64,000 nucleotides of DNA from Gilliamella sp. wkB171. GTDB taxonomy: Bacteria > Pseudomonadota > Gammaproteobacteria > Enterobacterales > Orbaceae. A program made the translations under genes and the position numbers. This document shows positions 46,033 through 57,249 of this stretch, piece after piece; within the stretch, counting starts at the first letter, position 1; each line of letters opens with the position of its first letter. The notes beneath the pieces were generated by a model. It was not told the DNA's origin, searched no databases, and saw only the letters and a program-made list of their open reading frames with translations. The DNA lies in the NCBI RefSeq assembly GCF_001693755.1, contig NZ_LYST01000051.1, forward strand, positions 43,076-107,075. The letters run 5' to 3'.

Positions 46033-47334
46033 TTAAATAATAAAGTCATATAAAATTGTTGCGACGATTGTCATCGTGCCACCAACAAGTGCTTCGAAAG
46101 GAATTAATTTCATACGTTGTTTGATTGACATGTTCATACTATTACCTGTGACATGGAAATAGTTACCTTGAGGTAAAGAGTCAATTACAGTAGCACCGGT
46201 ATGCATCATGACAGCAGCGCTTATACTTGGTATTCCTAAATCAGTAATGGTTGTACCAAACGTACCTGTTGCTAGAATTACTCCTGTTGATGTTGAAGCG
46301 GTTGCTGCAGCCATTAAAATACCTGAAATTGGTGCAAGGTAATAACCTGATATCCCCATAGAATCAATAATATCAATAACTTGTTTAGCTAAGTTTGATG
46401 AACCAATTAATCCTGCGATAGCACCAGCTCCAACCAAAATAAGTACAGTCGGCGTCATTTTATCGATACCTGATTTAGTGTACAGCGCAATTTTGCGATG
46501 CTGACCCATCGCTAGCATACCAACCATACCGGCAATAGGTAAAACATATAATGCATCTAATTTTAAGTTAGTTAAAAAATCAATATGAAATATATTACCA
46601 ATTGGACTTAGCATTAGTAATAAGATAGCAGTAACAGGTGCGACAATAGCTTTTCCTAATGAAGGATTATTGGTTTTTTCCTCAGCATTATTTTTTAACA
46701 TTAGTACTTCTTGAGTCGCAATTTTGTCGCCTTTATTTTTTATTAATGAAGCAATAACAACTGTAGCAATTAAGCCAAATATTGCAGGAATGAAACCAGC
46801 AATCATCACATCGCTTAAACTTAAATTAAATCCATTTGCAACGGCTATTGTATTTGGGTTTGGAGAAATAATATTTCCTGCTTTTCCGCCTCCAGATAAT
46901 GCCAATAAAAGTGCTAAACGTGATATGCCCATTTTATTGCCTACTGATAGTGCGATAGGGGCTACAATTAATACCGCAACAGGTATAAAGACACCTGATG
47001 CAGTAATAATTCCTGTTGCTAACGCTAAAGCAAGTAGTGCTTTTTTCTCACCTAATTTTCGTACCACTGCTTGGGCAATCGTTTCTGCAGCACCTGATTC
47101 CATCATCACACCAGCTAAAATACCTGCAGCTAATACACGAATCACCGTTCCCATAATACTTTGTGTACCGCTAGTTAATATCGATACTGTTTGAAGTAAG
47201 TTTGCGCCACCAATAAAAGCCCCAATGATAGCTCCAAAGAAAAGTGAATAAACAGGATTTATACCACGTAAAATTAAAAAAATAGCTAAAAACAAACCTA
47301 TCAGTGCACCGTACCAATTGATCAGTTCAGTCAT
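46033..47334 (-). CDS. GntP-family permease, probably for glycerate
   Basis: 433 residues, about 12 transmembrane helices, of the gluconate:H+ symporter family. ALSGGGKAGNIISPNPNTIA near residue 145 and MMHTGATVIDSLPQGNYFHV near residue 377 are the family motifs. Coupling to garK and cdaR suggests D-glycerate or a related acid rather than gluconate as the substrate. That is inferred from context. Confidence 0.87.
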   Translation of the reverse strand: MTELINWYGALIGLFLAIFLILRGINPVYSLFFGAIIGAFIGGANLLQTVSILTSGTQSIMGTVIRVLAAGILAGVMMESGAAETIAQAVVRKLGEKKALLALALATGIITASGVFIPVAVLIVAPIALSVGNKMGISRLALLLALSGGGKAGNIISPNPNTIAVANGFNLSLSDVMIAGFIPAIFGLIATVVIASLIKNKGDKIATQEVLMLKNNAEEKTNNPSLGKAIVAPVTAILLLMLSPIGNIFHIDFLTNLKLDALYVLPIAGMVGMLAMGQHRKIALYTKSGIDKMTPTVLILVGAGAIAGLIGSSNLAKQVIDIIDSMGISGYYLAPISGILMAAATASTSTGVILATGTFGTTITDLGIPSISAAVMMHTGATVIDSLPQGNYFHVTGNSMNMSIKQRMKLIPFEALVGGTMTIVATILYDFII

Positions 47335-47472
47335 TAAAATTCTCCTTGTTTTGAAAATAGCATTAATTTGAATTCGGCTAATTTTAATCTTAGGTTGAGT
47401 TTAAAGCTATGTAACATTGCCCAAAAATCATAAGTTATTAGCCTGAAAAAATTGGGCGTAGTCATAATTTAA

Positions 47473-47488
47473 TGTGAGCCGCGCCACA
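47473..47488. promoter_or_regulatory. Candidate CRP site upstream of gntP
   Basis: TGTGA-N6-CCACA with AA/TT flanks matches the CRP consensus (TGTGA-N6-TCACA) at 9 of 10 core positions. It lies about 140 nt upstream of gntP and could give glucose repression. It also lies upstream of trhP on the other strand. Confidence 0.5.
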
Positions 47489-47732
47489 TTATTGGGAAAT
47501 ATATTTATCATTTTAACAATGAGTTAGAAAATATTTTTCAATACATAATTGATTTTATATTTTTTTAAGTAGTTTTTAAAAATTATTCTTACATGATGCT
47601 TAAAATCATTTTTCTAAATTAAGTGATTCACATAAATTTGCCAACCGATCCGCTAAAGCGTAAAATGCCCACCTATTTTGCTTAACCTATTACTGATAAG
47701 TAATACTGACTTGAAATCAGAGGCATTTTTTA

Positions 47733-49076
47733 ATGACACTTTTATATGCAAAACCAGAGTTACTTTCTCCTGCTGGTTCTTTAAAAAATATGCGTTATGC
47801 GTTCGCTTATGGTGCCGATGCGGTTTATGCCGGTCAACCACGTTATAGTTTGCGCGTTCGTAACAATGAATTTAATCACGAAAACTTAGCTATCGGGATT
47901 AATGAAGCCCATGCACAGGGTAAAAAATTCTATGTGGTTGTTAATATTGCGCCACACAATTCAAAATTGAAAACATTTATTCGAGATTTAGAACCGATAG
48001 TTAATATGAAGCCTGACGCATTTATTATGTCAGATCCAGGATTGATTATGTTGGTGCGTGAGCATTTTCCAGAAATGGAAGTGCATTTATCGGTACAATC
48101 GAATGCCGTTAACTGGGCGACAGTGAAATTTTGGCACAAAATGGGATTAACCCGTGTGGTTTTATCGCGTGAATTATCACTCGATGAGATAGCAGAAATA
48201 CGTGAAAAAGTACCTGAAATGGAACTTGAAGTATTTATTCATGGTGCACTGTGTATGGCGTATTCAGGGCGTTGTCTGCTTTCCGGTTACATTAATAAAA
48301 GAGATTCAAATCAAGGTACTTGTACTAATGCGTGTCGTTGGGAATATAAAGTATCTGAAGGCAAAGAGGATGAAGTAGGGCAAATTGTGCATAAATGTGA
48401 ACCTATACCAGTTCAGCAAATTGATCCAACTTTAGGTATTGGACCAACCACTAATCAGGTTTTTATGCTTGAAGAATCTGGGCGCCCAGGTGAATATATG
48501 CAAGCCTATGAAGATGAGCATGGTACTTATATCATGAATTCAAAGGATTTAAGAGCTGTTGAGTTAGTCGGTGATTTGACTAAGATTGGTGTTCATTCTT
48601 TAAAAATCGAAGGGCGAACTAAGTCTTTTTATTACTGTGCAAGGACTGCTCAAGTTTACCGTCAAGCTATTGATGCAGCGAGTGAAGGTAAACCTTTTGA
48701 TCCACAATTATTAGCTGAACTTGACTCGCTAGCTCATAGAGGCTATACCGAAGGCTTTTTACGTCGTCACAAACACGAAGATATGCAAAATTATGTGCAT
48801 AGTCATTCAGTGTCAGACCGACAACAATTTGTTGGTGAGTTTAGCGGTGAACGTTTAAATGGTCTAGCCGAAGTGATTGTTAAAAATAAGTTTTCAGTGG
48901 GCGATAGTGTGGAAATGATGACGCCTAAGGGCAATAAAAACTTTGTAATTGAACGAATGGAAAATAAAAAAGGGCAACCTGTTCCAGCAGGTCTTGGTGA
49001 TGGACACATTGTTTATATCCCAATCCCCGAAGAAATTGACTTAAATTATGCACTACTAATGCGTAATTTTGATTAA
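47733..49076 (+). CDS. trhP: tRNA 5-hydroxyuridine modification protein TrhP (YegQ)
   Basis: 447 residues of peptidase family U32, the prephenate-dependent U34 hydroxylation branch for tRNA. The N-terminus PELLSPAGSLKNMRYAFAYG, the U32 signature EVFIHGALCMAYSGRCLLSG near residue 168 and the cluster-ligand region GTCTNACRWEY near residue 196 are clear. The C-terminal beta domain (FVGEFSGERLNG) is as in YegQ. Single gene on its own promoter. Confidence 0.94.
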   Translation: MTLLYAKPELLSPAGSLKNMRYAFAYGADAVYAGQPRYSLRVRNNEFNHENLAIGINEAHAQGKKFYVVVNIAPHNSKLKTFIRDLEPIVNMKPDAFIMSDPGLIMLVREHFPEMEVHLSVQSNAVNWATVKFWHKMGLTRVVLSRELSLDEIAEIREKVPEMELEVFIHGALCMAYSGRCLLSGYINKRDSNQGTCTNACRWEYKVSEGKEDEVGQIVHKCEPIPVQQIDPTLGIGPTTNQVFMLEESGRPGEYMQAYEDEHGTYIMNSKDLRAVELVGDLTKIGVHSLKIEGRTKSFYYCARTAQVYRQAIDAASEGKPFDPQLLAELDSLAHRGYTEGFLRRHKHEDMQNYVHSHSVSDRQQFVGEFSGERLNGLAEVIVKNKFSVGDSVEMMTPKGNKNFVIERMENKKGQPVPAGLGDGHIVYIPIPEEIDLNYALLMRNFD

Positions 49077-49093
49077 TTTATTTTCGATTTGAA

Positions 49094-49119
49094 GCTGTTC
49101 GGGGAACAAGCCGAACAGC
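49094..49119. terminator. Hairpin between trhP and proA
   Basis: GCTGTTCGG / CCGAACAGC stem with an 8-nt loop, between convergent genes. Weak T run, so moderate confidence. Confidence 0.55.
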
Positions 49120-49132
49120 CTTTACTATCTTA

Positions 49133-50386
49133 CTATTGACGAATCAAATCGTCACCAAAAGCTATCCATTTATAAGTCGTTAATGCCTCAAGTCCCATTG
49201 GTCCGCGAGCATGCAGTTTTTGCGTACTTACGGCAACTTCAGCACCCAGGCCAAATTGTCCACCATCTGTAAAGCGAGTAGATGCATTGACATAAACCGC
49301 TGCTGCATCAACTAAATTAACGAATTGTTCCGCATTAGCTAAATCTCGCGTTAAGATAGCTTCGGAATGACCGCTGCCATATTCGCGAATATGTTCAACA
49401 GCCATAGTTAATGAATCAACAATAACGACATTTAAATCTTTTGATAGCCATTCTTGGCGAAGCTCTGCATCTTCAACAGGAAATACGTTGGCAACGCCTG
49501 TTTCCAAAATTTTAAATGCATCGGTATCGGCATGTAATATAACGTTATTATCTGCCATGATTTGACTTAGTTTGGGTAAAAATGTATTGGCAATATTAGT
49601 ATGAACAAGTAATGTTTCAAGTGTATTACAAGTACTCGGACGTTGGGTTTTTGCATTAATAATTATTGGTAATGCACAATCAAAATCCATACTTTCATCC
49701 ATGAACATATGACAAACACCAATTCCACCTGTAATAACTGGAATAGTGGAGTGTTCACGACACAATTTATGCAAGGCCGAACCACCACGTGGAATAATCA
49801 TATCAACATATCGGTCGAGCTTTAGTAGTTCATTGATATATTTACGATCAGGATTATCAATAAATTGTATCGCGGTTTTGGGCAGTCCAACTTGTTCTAA
49901 TGCTTGTTGAAGAATCGCTATAATAGCGGTATTGGTGTGAATAGTTTCTTTACCGCCACGTAATATTGTGGCATTTCCTGTTTTTAAACATAATGCTGCA
50001 ATATCAATAGTTACATTGGGTCTTGCTTCATAAATTACGCCGATAACGCCTAGCGGCACTCGGTGACGTTGTAACTTTAATCCGTTTTCTAAGGTTGAAC
50101 CATCAATGACTTGGCCTATTGGATCGGTTAATAATTCGACTTTACGTACATCATTTGCGATAGAGGCTAGCCGTTCTGGGGTTAATAGTAAGCGATCAAG
50201 TATTGCCTCACTTGTTCCTTGTTGTTTAGCTAGTTCAATATCTTTTTTATTTGCATTAAGGATGATTGTGCTGTTTTTTTCTAGTAAATCAGCAATACTA
50301 CTTAACACTTTATTTTTAATGGCAGTAGGACATTGTGATAATTGATATGAAGCTTGTTTTGCATCTTTTCCCATCTGTTGTAACAT
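49133..50386 (-). CDS. proA: Gamma-glutamyl phosphate reductase ProA
   Basis: 417-residue NADPH-dependent reductase of proline synthesis, giving glutamate semialdehyde. The catalytic Cys is in [14 protein letters not shown] near residue 257, and [20 protein letters not shown] near residue 105 and [20 protein letters not shown] near residue 372 match the family. It follows proB by 31 nt, the standard proBA operon. Confidence 0.97.
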   Translation of the reverse strand: MLQQMGKDAKQASYQLSQCPTAIKNKVLSSIADLLEKNSTIILNANKKDIELAKQQGTSEAILDRLLLTPERLASIANDVRKVELLTDPIGQVIDGSTLENGLKLQRHRVPLGVIGVIYEARPNVTIDIAALCLKTGNATILRGGKETIHTNTAIIAILQQALEQVGLPKTAIQFIDNPDRKYINELLKLDRYVDMIIPRGGSALHKLCREHSTIPVITGGIGVCHMFMDESMDFDCALPIIINAKTQRPSTCNTLETLLVHTNIANTFLPKLSQIMADNNVILHADTDAFKILETGVANVFPVEDAELRQEWLSKDLNVVIVDSLTMAVEHIREYGSGHSEAILTRDLANAEQFVNLVDAAAVYVNASTRFTDGGQFGLGAEVAVSTQKLHARGPMGLEALTTYKWIAFGDDLIRQ

Positions 50387-50417
50387 TTTTTGCCTCTACA
50401 TGTAGTATTTTTATAGG

Positions 50418-51527
50418 TTATTTAATTAGCATATCATCACGATGTACAGCAACAGCGCCATATTCATAACCAATGATTTGGTTGATTTCTTGAGAGTGGT
50501 GTCCTGCAATTTGTTTTAATGCATCACTATTATAACGACTTACACCTCTAGCGATTCGTTTTCCTGACTTATCACAGATATCAATGACTTCTCCACGCGA
50601 AAAATCTTTTTCCACCGCTACAATTCCTTTAGGTAAGAGCGAGCTACCATTATTTAAAATCGCGTTGACAGCACCGTCATCTAGTATGACTTTTCCGGCA
50701 TTTGGCGCGCCATATAACCAATGCTTACGATGTTCTAATGGGGTTTTTTGTGGTAAAAAACGCGTGCCCACCGCTTGATTATTGACGGCATCAATTATCA
50801 CATTTTCTTTATTTCCAGCGGCAATGATGACTTCTATGCCAGCACTACCCGCCACTTCGGCTGCCTGAATTTTAGTGCTCATGCCTCCGGTGCCAAGACC
50901 TGAAACACTATCCCCAGCGATACTACGTAAATGATCGTCAATATGTTCAATTTCTGCGATTAATTTTGCATTTTTGTCGGATCTAGGATCAGCTGTATAT
51001 AAGCCCTCGATATCTGTTAATAATATAAGTTTATCTGCTTGGGCTAAAATAGCCGCTAGTGCAGACAAATTATCATTATCTCCAACTTTGATTTCGGCTG
51101 TAGCGACAGCATCATTTTCATTGATTACGGGAATGATATGGTTATCTAACATTGCCTTTAAGACATCTTGAGCATTTAAAAACCTTTCACGATCTTCTAA
51201 ATCGGCTCGCGTTAGTAACATTTGACCAATGTAGATTTTATAAATCGAAAATAATTGTTCCCAAAGTTGTATTAACTTGCTTTGTCCAACAGATGCTAAC
51301 AATTGTTTTGATGCGACGGTATTAGGAAGAGTAGGGAATTTTAGGTATTCACGACCCGCAGCAATTGCGCCAGATGTAACGATGATAATTTTATGTCCGG
51401 CTTGATGTAAGTAAGAGCATTGTCGAATCAACTCAACTATTCGAGCACGATCTAGTTCTTTCGTGCCACCAGTCAATACACTGGTACCAAGTTTAACCAC
51501 TACAGTTTGTTGTTTTTTATTGTCCAT
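50418..51527 (-). CDS. proB: Glutamate 5-kinase ProB
   Basis: 369 residues: an amino-acid kinase domain ([56 protein letters not shown]) and a C-terminal PUA domain. ATG 51527 gives the family length; an earlier start in the same frame would overlap the frsA stop. First committed step of proline synthesis, feedback-inhibited in relatives. Its neighbour on the 5' side is frsA. Confidence 0.96.
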   Translation of the reverse strand: MDNKKQQTVVVKLGTSVLTGGTKELDRARIVELIRQCSYLHQAGHKIIIVTSGAIAAGREYLKFPTLPNTVASKQLLASVGQSKLIQLWEQLFSIYKIYIGQMLLTRADLEDRERFLNAQDVLKAMLDNHIIPVINENDAVATAEIKVGDNDNLSALAAILAQADKLILLTDIEGLYTADPRSDKNAKLIAEIEHIDDHLRSIAGDSVSGLGTGGMSTKIQAAEVAGSAGIEVIIAAGNKENVIIDAVNNQAVGTRFLPQKTPLEHRKHWLYGAPNAGKVILDDGAVNAILNNGSSLLPKGIVAVEKDFSRGEVIDICDKSGKRIARGVSRYNSDALKQIAGHHSQEINQIIGYEYGAVAVHRDDMLIK

Positions 51528-51553
51528 AACAATACTCTTTTTAAAATAATGTA

Positions 51554-52813
51554 TTACAAAATAGTCTCCATCCATTTTACCGATTGCGTTAGAGCATCAT
51601 GTAAGTTTTTTTGTAATGGTGTTTTTTGTATTGTAACTATTTTATTTTGCTTAGTTGAATGAATTAATTTTGCTTCATTAATACTACTTAATTTATCACC
51701 TTCAAAAACAATATTCATAACAGGCAAAGAACAAGCATGGGTCAAAAGACCTTGATTTTTTAGCGAAAAATAATTTAATTCTGCTGCTAATTGCTGGTTT
51801 GATACACAAGGTAATCCAAGGCGGCTTGCTAACATGTCTTTATAAACATTAGGAAGACTTTTTTGTAATTCTTTATTTACAAACATTTCATGAACAAAAG
51901 GCGTGAAATTAAATAACCCTTTAATTTTATTTGGCATTAAGTAAGCTAAACGCGTTGCAATATGTGAGCCAAATCGAAAGCCCGCAACAATAACACGATT
52001 ACTATCAATCCAAGGAATGTTTGAAAGCTGTTCAATGATAGCTTGGTAAATTTGGCTACTATTTTGTGTTAAAGCGAAGTTACGACTAAAACCAACAGTT
52101 GGTAAATCGACTGTTAACATAGCTAGTCCATTTGGTGCTAAAAATTCACTGAAATATCGGTAATAATCGATTTGTAAATTACCTAATGCATTACATACTA
52201 AGACGACAGGGCATACACCATCACAATTTTGTGGTAAATGTAAAATTGTTTTAACATTACGTCCATCGACGTTAAATTCCAATTCTTTACTTGTAAATGG
52301 TGAATAGCCTAATGCCTTATGATAAGCGTGATAAGCACATGTTTGCGCATACATAGCTAGCTCATCATTTTTAAAATGAGGATAGCTTGCAATACTACAA
52401 TATTGACTAGCAATCAAATAATATTGATTTAGTTTAGATTTATCATCTTCGGTTAAATTGGATTTATCGATAGAATCCGCCTTGGCTTGCCATTTTGCTG
52501 CTTGATTCAAAAACTCATAAATCCAATTACCTGGTTGATAACCAATAACTGAATCTAACCAGTTATCATTGGTATGGCGTTTGGTCGAGGCTGCTATTTT
52601 TGATAGTACTTCTTCCAGTTCTAATTTGGGTAAACCACGCCAATACCATAAAATAGGGTTGACAATCCGATACCATTTTAAATCAACTTCACCATCTAAT
52701 GGGCTAACACTGTTACCTGCGCTGCAATCAATACGATTGACAAGCGTGGTTGTTTCAGGATAATCATATTGTGGTTTAAAGATCTTTTCTGATAGGTTTT
52801 CGGTATTTGTCAT
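51554..52813 (-). CDS. frsA: Esterase FrsA (YafA)
   Basis: 419 residues of the FrsA alpha/beta hydrolase family, implicated in E. coli in the fermentation/respiration balance through IIA-Glc. Along its length it follows the E. coli protein: [68 protein letters not shown]. The nucleophile position reads GFRFG, i.e. without a classical Ser elbow. ATG 52813 has AAGG upstream. It lies between gpt and proB; in E. coli gpt and frsA are also neighbours. Confidence 0.92.
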   Translation of the reverse strand: MTNTENLSEKIFKPQYDYPETTTLVNRIDCSAGNSVSPLDGEVDLKWYRIVNPILWYWRGLPKLELEEVLSKIAASTKRHTNDNWLDSVIGYQPGNWIYEFLNQAAKWQAKADSIDKSNLTEDDKSKLNQYYLIASQYCSIASYPHFKNDELAMYAQTCAYHAYHKALGYSPFTSKELEFNVDGRNVKTILHLPQNCDGVCPVVLVCNALGNLQIDYYRYFSEFLAPNGLAMLTVDLPTVGFSRNFALTQNSSQIYQAIIEQLSNIPWIDSNRVIVAGFRFGSHIATRLAYLMPNKIKGLFNFTPFVHEMFVNKELQKSLPNVYKDMLASRLGLPCVSNQQLAAELNYFSLKNQGLLTHACSLPVMNIVFEGDKLSSINEAKLIHSTKQNKIVTIQKTPLQKNLHDALTQSVKWMETIL

Positions 52814-52832
52814 CACAACCTTAGTATCCTTA

Positions 52833-53366
52833 TTATTTATGATCACTAATCGGTTTTACAAACATTACCCCAGTATCCCACGGTTGTTCAATCCAAGTGT
52901 CTTGCTCGATATCGACAATATAATCATCAACTAATGGTTTACCTGCTGGTTTGGCAAAAATAGTTACAAAGCGTGCTTTAGGATACATATCTCGAATAGT
53001 ATGAGCTGTATTACCTGTATCAACTAAATCATCAACGACAATAAAACCTTCGCCATCGCCATTTGCTTGTTTTAATATTAACTTTTCGCGTTGATGATCA
53101 TGATCATAACTTGAAATACAAACAGTATCGACATAACGGATACTTAGTTCACGAGCAAGAATAGCAGCAGGAACTAAACCACCACGACTAACAGCAATGA
53201 TGCCTTTCCATTGGTTTGCGGGTAATAATCTTTTTGAAAGTTGTCGACCATAGGATTGTAGCATTTCCCATGTTACGTTGAATTTTTCTTTTTCAGCGAT
53301 GAGTTCTGCTTTATGTTGTTTTTTAGCTTGAATTTCTTCTTCTGTTAGTGTTTGTTCTATTGACAT
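52833..53366 (-). CDS. gpt: Xanthine-guanine phosphoribosyltransferase Gpt
   Basis: 177 residues. The PRPP-binding loop [20 protein letters not shown] near residue 110, [17 protein letters not shown] near residue 58 and the purine-contact end [17 protein letters not shown] are diagnostic. It salvages guanine, xanthine and hypoxanthine at the inner membrane face. The first 28 residues ([20 protein letters not shown] and on) are an extra charged helix absent from E. coli Gpt (152 residues). No other start codon precedes the conserved VTWEMLQ, so the extension looks real. Confidence 0.94.
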   Translation of the reverse strand: MSIEQTLTEEEIQAKKQHKAELIAEKEKFNVTWEMLQSYGRQLSKRLLPANQWKGIIAVSRGGLVPAAILARELSIRYVDTVCISSYDHDHQREKLILKQANGDGEGFIVVDDLVDTGNTAHTIRDMYPKARFVTIFAKPAGKPLVDDYIVDIEQDTWIEQPWDTGVMFVKPISDHK

Positions 53367-53505
53367 GAGTAACCTGCAATTTTAATCGTTAATAAATTAA
53401 TATTAATGGACTTGAAATAGATGTAAAATTGCACCTTATTATAGAGTGATTAGACAAAAAAAACCACTCATTAATTCATTAATGACATAATATTGAGGTT
53501 AAATT

Positions 53506-54969
53506 ATGCTATCTACATTAAAGCCAAAATTTGTTTGGCAGATTTTTAATGATATTTGTAACATTCCACATCCTTCTCATCATGAGCAAATGATAACTAA
53601 ATATATTGTTGATTTTGCTAATTCACATCACATCAGTTGTGAACTTGATAAAGTTGGTAATATTTTGTTAACAAAACCTGCAACTAAAGGGATGGAACAT
53701 TGCCCATCAATTGCATTGCAAGCTCATATGGATATGGTTCCACAAAAAAATGAAGGTACTGTCCATGATTTTTTTACTGATCCTATTGAAGCCTATGTTG
53801 ATGGCGAATGGGTTAAAGCAAAAGGAACGACACTTGGCGCCGATAATGGTATAGGTTTGGCATCTGCTTTAGCTGTTTTAGTCGATCCAGCTATTGAACA
53901 CGGTCCAATTGAAGTTTTAGTGACAACGTCGGAAGAAACAGGTATGCATGGCGCATTCGGTTTACAACCGAATTGGTTAAAAAGTCACTATTTGATTAAT
54001 ACTGATTCTGAAGATGAAGGCGAAATTTTTACTGGATGCGCTGGTGGGGTAGATTTCACCTCAACTTTCGCTGTGACTTATGCGGTTATACCTGAAAAAC
54101 ATGATTGTTATATGCAGATCGCACTTAAAGGTCTTAAAGGAGGACATTCTGGTTGTGATATACATTTAGGGCGCGGTAATGCGATTAAATTAATGGCGCG
54201 ATTTTTAGCTGAATATGCGCAAGATATTTCATTTCGCCTTGCTGATATTAAAGGCGGCTCACTCCGTAATGCAATTCCACGAGAAGCTTTTGTCGAAATC
54301 AGTTTAAGTAAAGATGATTTATCTAAATTAGAATCTATTATTGAACAATACAAATCGACATTACAAAATGAATTAGGAAAAGTCGAGCCAAACCTAGAAA
54401 TTACCTTAACTGAAGTTAAATCTGATAAGATTAAACGCGTTTTAACGACAGAACACCAAAATAAAATTATTAATTGGCTAAATTCGGCACCAAATGGCGT
54501 AGTGCGAATGAGTGATCAATTGCAGGGTGTTGTTGAAACCTCATTAAATTTAGGCATTGTGAATATTGAAGATAACCAACTTTATGTTCATTTTTTAATT
54601 CGTTCACAAGTTGATAGTGCAAAAGATGCGGTTGTTTCAACACTTATCTCACTCAGTCAGTTAGCTAATGCGAATTACGAAATAAAAGGGGGATATTCTG
54701 GTTGGGAGCCAAATTTAAATTCGTGTCTTTTACAGTTAGCACAAGATAAGTATTATGAAATCTTCTCGCAAAAACCGAAGATTATGGTTATCCATGCTGG
54801 ATTAGAATGTGGCTTATTTAAACAGTCTTATCCTAATATGGATATGATCTCAATTGGCCCAACCATTGTTTCACCACACTCACCTGATGAGAAAGTTAAT
54901 ATTCAAAGTGTAATTCGTTATTGGGAATTACTCATTGCAATGTTACGTTCTGCAACTCAATTAAAATAA
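53506..54969 (+). CDS. pepD: Aminoacyl-histidine dipeptidase PepD
   Basis: 487-residue M20-family metallopeptidase cleaving dipeptides such as carnosine. Metal and catalytic motifs: ALQAHMDMVPQKN near residue 80, GTTLGADNGIGLASALA near residue 115 and TSEETGMHGAFGL near residue 148. In E. coli pepD also neighbours gpt, divergently, as here. GAGG precedes the ATG. Ends at a clear terminator. Confidence 0.96.
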   Translation: MLSTLKPKFVWQIFNDICNIPHPSHHEQMITKYIVDFANSHHISCELDKVGNILLTKPATKGMEHCPSIALQAHMDMVPQKNEGTVHDFFTDPIEAYVDGEWVKAKGTTLGADNGIGLASALAVLVDPAIEHGPIEVLVTTSEETGMHGAFGLQPNWLKSHYLINTDSEDEGEIFTGCAGGVDFTSTFAVTYAVIPEKHDCYMQIALKGLKGGHSGCDIHLGRGNAIKLMARFLAEYAQDISFRLADIKGGSLRNAIPREAFVEISLSKDDLSKLESIIEQYKSTLQNELGKVEPNLEITLTEVKSDKIKRVLTTEHQNKIINWLNSAPNGVVRMSDQLQGVVETSLNLGIVNIEDNQLYVHFLIRSQVDSAKDAVVSTLISLSQLANANYEIKGGYSGWEPNLNSCLLQLAQDKYYEIFSQKPKIMVIHAGLECGLFKQSYPNMDMISIGPTIVSPHSPDEKVNIQSVIRYWELLIAMLRSATQLK

Positions 54970-54976
54970 TTTTAAA

Positions 54977-55007
54977 ATCCTGTCGTATTTATTCGACAGG
55001 ATCTTTT
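54977..55007 (+). terminator. Terminator after pepD
   Basis: ATCCTGTCG / CGACAGGAT stem with an 8-nt loop and a CTTTTT tail, 8 nt after the pepD stop. Confidence 0.85.
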
Positions 55008-55153
55008 TAGTATTACATCTAACTTTTTCTTAGACTTCACCTATTTTTGGTGCGTGATGACTCATATAATCACGCCAAAATATCTATCTTTTAAAGTGTT
55101 AAATGAAATAAATCGCTAGAATGTCCAAATCGCTTTCGAAAATTTAAATTAAA

Positions 55154-55192
55154 AATGAAATTAAATTCATAAAAAGTGAATAAAAATTCATT
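55154..55192 (+). promoter_or_regulatory. Paired ARG boxes (ArgR operator) of argCBGH
   Basis: Two 18-bp boxes, TGAAATTAAATTCA centred near 55162 and TGAATAAAAATTCA centred near 55183. The centres are 21 bp apart (3-bp gap), the arrangement bound by the ArgR hexamer. They lie 72-110 nt before argC. Confidence 0.85.
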
Positions 55193-55263
55193 TTATTGCT
55201 TGTGTTGATATAATAAATATCCTACTATATGTCTATTATTAAAAATAATAAATAAGGAATAAT

Positions 55264-56274
55264 ATGTTAAAAGCAATAATTGTGGGAGCGAGTGGTTATG
55301 CAGGTGCTAAACTTGCTTATTATTTAAATAAGCACCCTAATATCGATATTATCGCCTTAACTGTTTCTGAAAATAGCCAAGATGGTGGTAAATGTATTTC
55401 AGATCGGGATTTATATCCTCAGTTAAAAGGTATTGTTGATTTACCCTTAATTGCAACCAATGATTATTCTTCCCTTATCGAGCAGGTTGATGTTGTGTTT
55501 CTCGCAACCGATCATCTCGTTAGCCATAATATTGCGCCTTATTTTTTAGAACGAGGTTGCACAGTTATTGATTTATCAGGTGCTTTTCGTGTTAATGATA
55601 CTTCTTTTTATGAGCAATATTATGGTTTTGAGCATCAACATAAAACCTGGTTAGAACAGGCAGTATATGGTTTAGCTGAATGGAATTATAAGGCAATAAA
55701 ACAAGCGCAATTAATTGCAGTGCCTGGTTGTTATCCTACCGCATCACAATTACCGTTAAAACCATTAATTGAGGAAGATCTGCTAGATAAAACGCAATGG
55801 CCTGTTATCAATGCAGTGAGTGGCGTTAGTGGTGCAGGTCGTAAACCTTCACTAAATAATCTATTTTGTGAAGTGAGCTTGCATGCTTATGGATTATTTA
55901 CACATCGACATCAACCTGAAATTGCCACACATTTAAGGCAAGACGTTATTTTTACTCCCCATCTTGGTAGTTTTAAACAAGGTATTCATGCCACCATTAC
56001 TTGCCTTGTAAAAGAGGGTGTTACATCAGATGATATTTTGGCAGCTTTAAATAAATATTATCACAATAAACCTTTAGTCAGAATTTATCAAAAAGATTGG
56101 CCTGCCTTAAAATCTGTAGTGGGTTTGCCATTTTGTGATATTGGATTTGCTTTAAAAGGACGACATCTTATTTTGATTGCGGTTGAAGATAATTTATTGA
56201 AAGGTGCAGCAGCGCAAGCGGTACAATGTATGAATATTCGATTTGGTTTTGAAGAAACAACTTCATTACTTTAG
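55264..56274 (+). CDS. argC: N-acetyl-gamma-glutamyl-phosphate reductase ArgC
   Basis: 336 residues. The Rossmann start [17 protein letters not shown] and the catalytic Cys in [18 protein letters not shown] near residue 155 are plain, with His in [13 protein letters not shown] near residue 218. Third step of arginine synthesis. First gene of the argC-B-G-H cluster, controlled by the ARG boxes; TAAGGAA ribosome site. Confidence 0.97.
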   Translation: MLKAIIVGASGYAGAKLAYYLNKHPNIDIIALTVSENSQDGGKCISDRDLYPQLKGIVDLPLIATNDYSSLIEQVDVVFLATDHLVSHNIAPYFLERGCTVIDLSGAFRVNDTSFYEQYYGFEHQHKTWLEQAVYGLAEWNYKAIKQAQLIAVPGCYPTASQLPLKPLIEEDLLDKTQWPVINAVSGVSGAGRKPSLNNLFCEVSLHAYGLFTHRHQPEIATHLRQDVIFTPHLGSFKQGIHATITCLVKEGVTSDDILAALNKYYHNKPLVRIYQKDWPALKSVVGLPFCDIGFALKGRHLILIAVEDNLLKGAAAQAVQCMNIRFGFEETTSLL

Positions 56275-56365
56275 GTGAAGTAAATTCAGCGACAAGCTTA
56301 TTAACAATTTGCAAACTATTCAATTATAAAATGATTAACTTAATTTGAATCAATAGGAAATGAAA

Positions 56366-57145
56366 ATGAAACCATTAATTATTAAGCTTGGTGGAGTGTT
56401 ACTCGATAATAAAGATGCATTAAGTGATCTATTTGATGTGATTAGTAAATATAAGAAGAATTTTCAACGTTCACTTGTTATTGTTCATGGTGGGGGCAGT
56501 GTAGTTGATTATTTAATGGACCGTTTATCCTTGCCTGTTGTGCGCCGAAATGGATTACGTGTTACACCAGCTGATCAAATTGATGTTATTGTTGGAAGCT
56601 TAGCAGGCAGTGCTAATACTACCTTGTTATCTGAAGCAAAAAAATTAGCGATTCCAAGTGTTGGGCTCTGTTTAGCAGATGGTAATAGTGTTGAAGTTAA
56701 ACAGATATCAGAAGAATTGGGTTATGTTGGGGAAGCTAGCAGTGGCGATCCTAGTTTAGTAAATTTACTACTTAATTCAGGTTATCTACCCATTATGAGT
56801 TCTATAGGTATAACTCAAGAGGGTAAAATGATGAATGTTAATGCCGATCACGCAGCCGTTGCACTGGCAAAAACATTAGATGCCGATTTGATTTTACTTT
56901 CTGATGTAGTTGGTGTTTTAGATGGTAATAAGCAATTAATAGCATCATTAACTCAATCAAATGCCGATAATTTAATTGCTAGTGGGGTGATTACCGATGG
57001 CATGGTAGTAAAAGTAAATTCAGCTTTTGAAGCGGCTAAAGCGTTAGGTAGACCTATCGATATAGCCAGTTGGAAAGAAGCAGATAAACTGATTGATTTA
57101 TTTAATGGAAAATCAGGAATAACAGGGACAAGAATTATTGCTTAA
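56366..57145 (+). CDS. argB: Acetylglutamate kinase ArgB
   Basis: 259-residue amino-acid kinase, second step of arginine synthesis. [18 protein letters not shown] at the start and [14 protein letters not shown] near residue 40 bind substrate and [14 protein letters not shown] and [15 protein letters not shown] follow. ATG 56366 is chosen because AGGA lies 8 nt upstream; the ATG at 56360 is too close. It lies 91 nt after argC. Confidence 0.96.
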   Translation: MKPLIIKLGGVLLDNKDALSDLFDVISKYKKNFQRSLVIVHGGGSVVDYLMDRLSLPVVRRNGLRVTPADQIDVIVGSLAGSANTTLLSEAKKLAIPSVGLCLADGNSVEVKQISEELGYVGEASSGDPSLVNLLLNSGYLPIMSSIGITQEGKMMNVNADHAAVALAKTLDADLILLSDVVGVLDGNKQLIASLTQSNADNLIASGVITDGMVVKVNSAFEAAKALGRPIDIASWKEADKLIDLFNGKSGITGTRIIA

Positions 57146-57249
57146 ATATAATTCAGACAGTATATTAAACTGGTCATTTATATTTACAGTAAGTAACAAA
57201 CGTCTTTAACTCATTTATTTGTCGTAAGTTAATTAAGAAAGGGTATAAC

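Noticed and set aside
46724..47194. Long plus-strand frame of 156 codons inside gntP
   Set aside because: Antisense shadow of a transmembrane gene; composition mirrors the real frame and no ribosome site is present.
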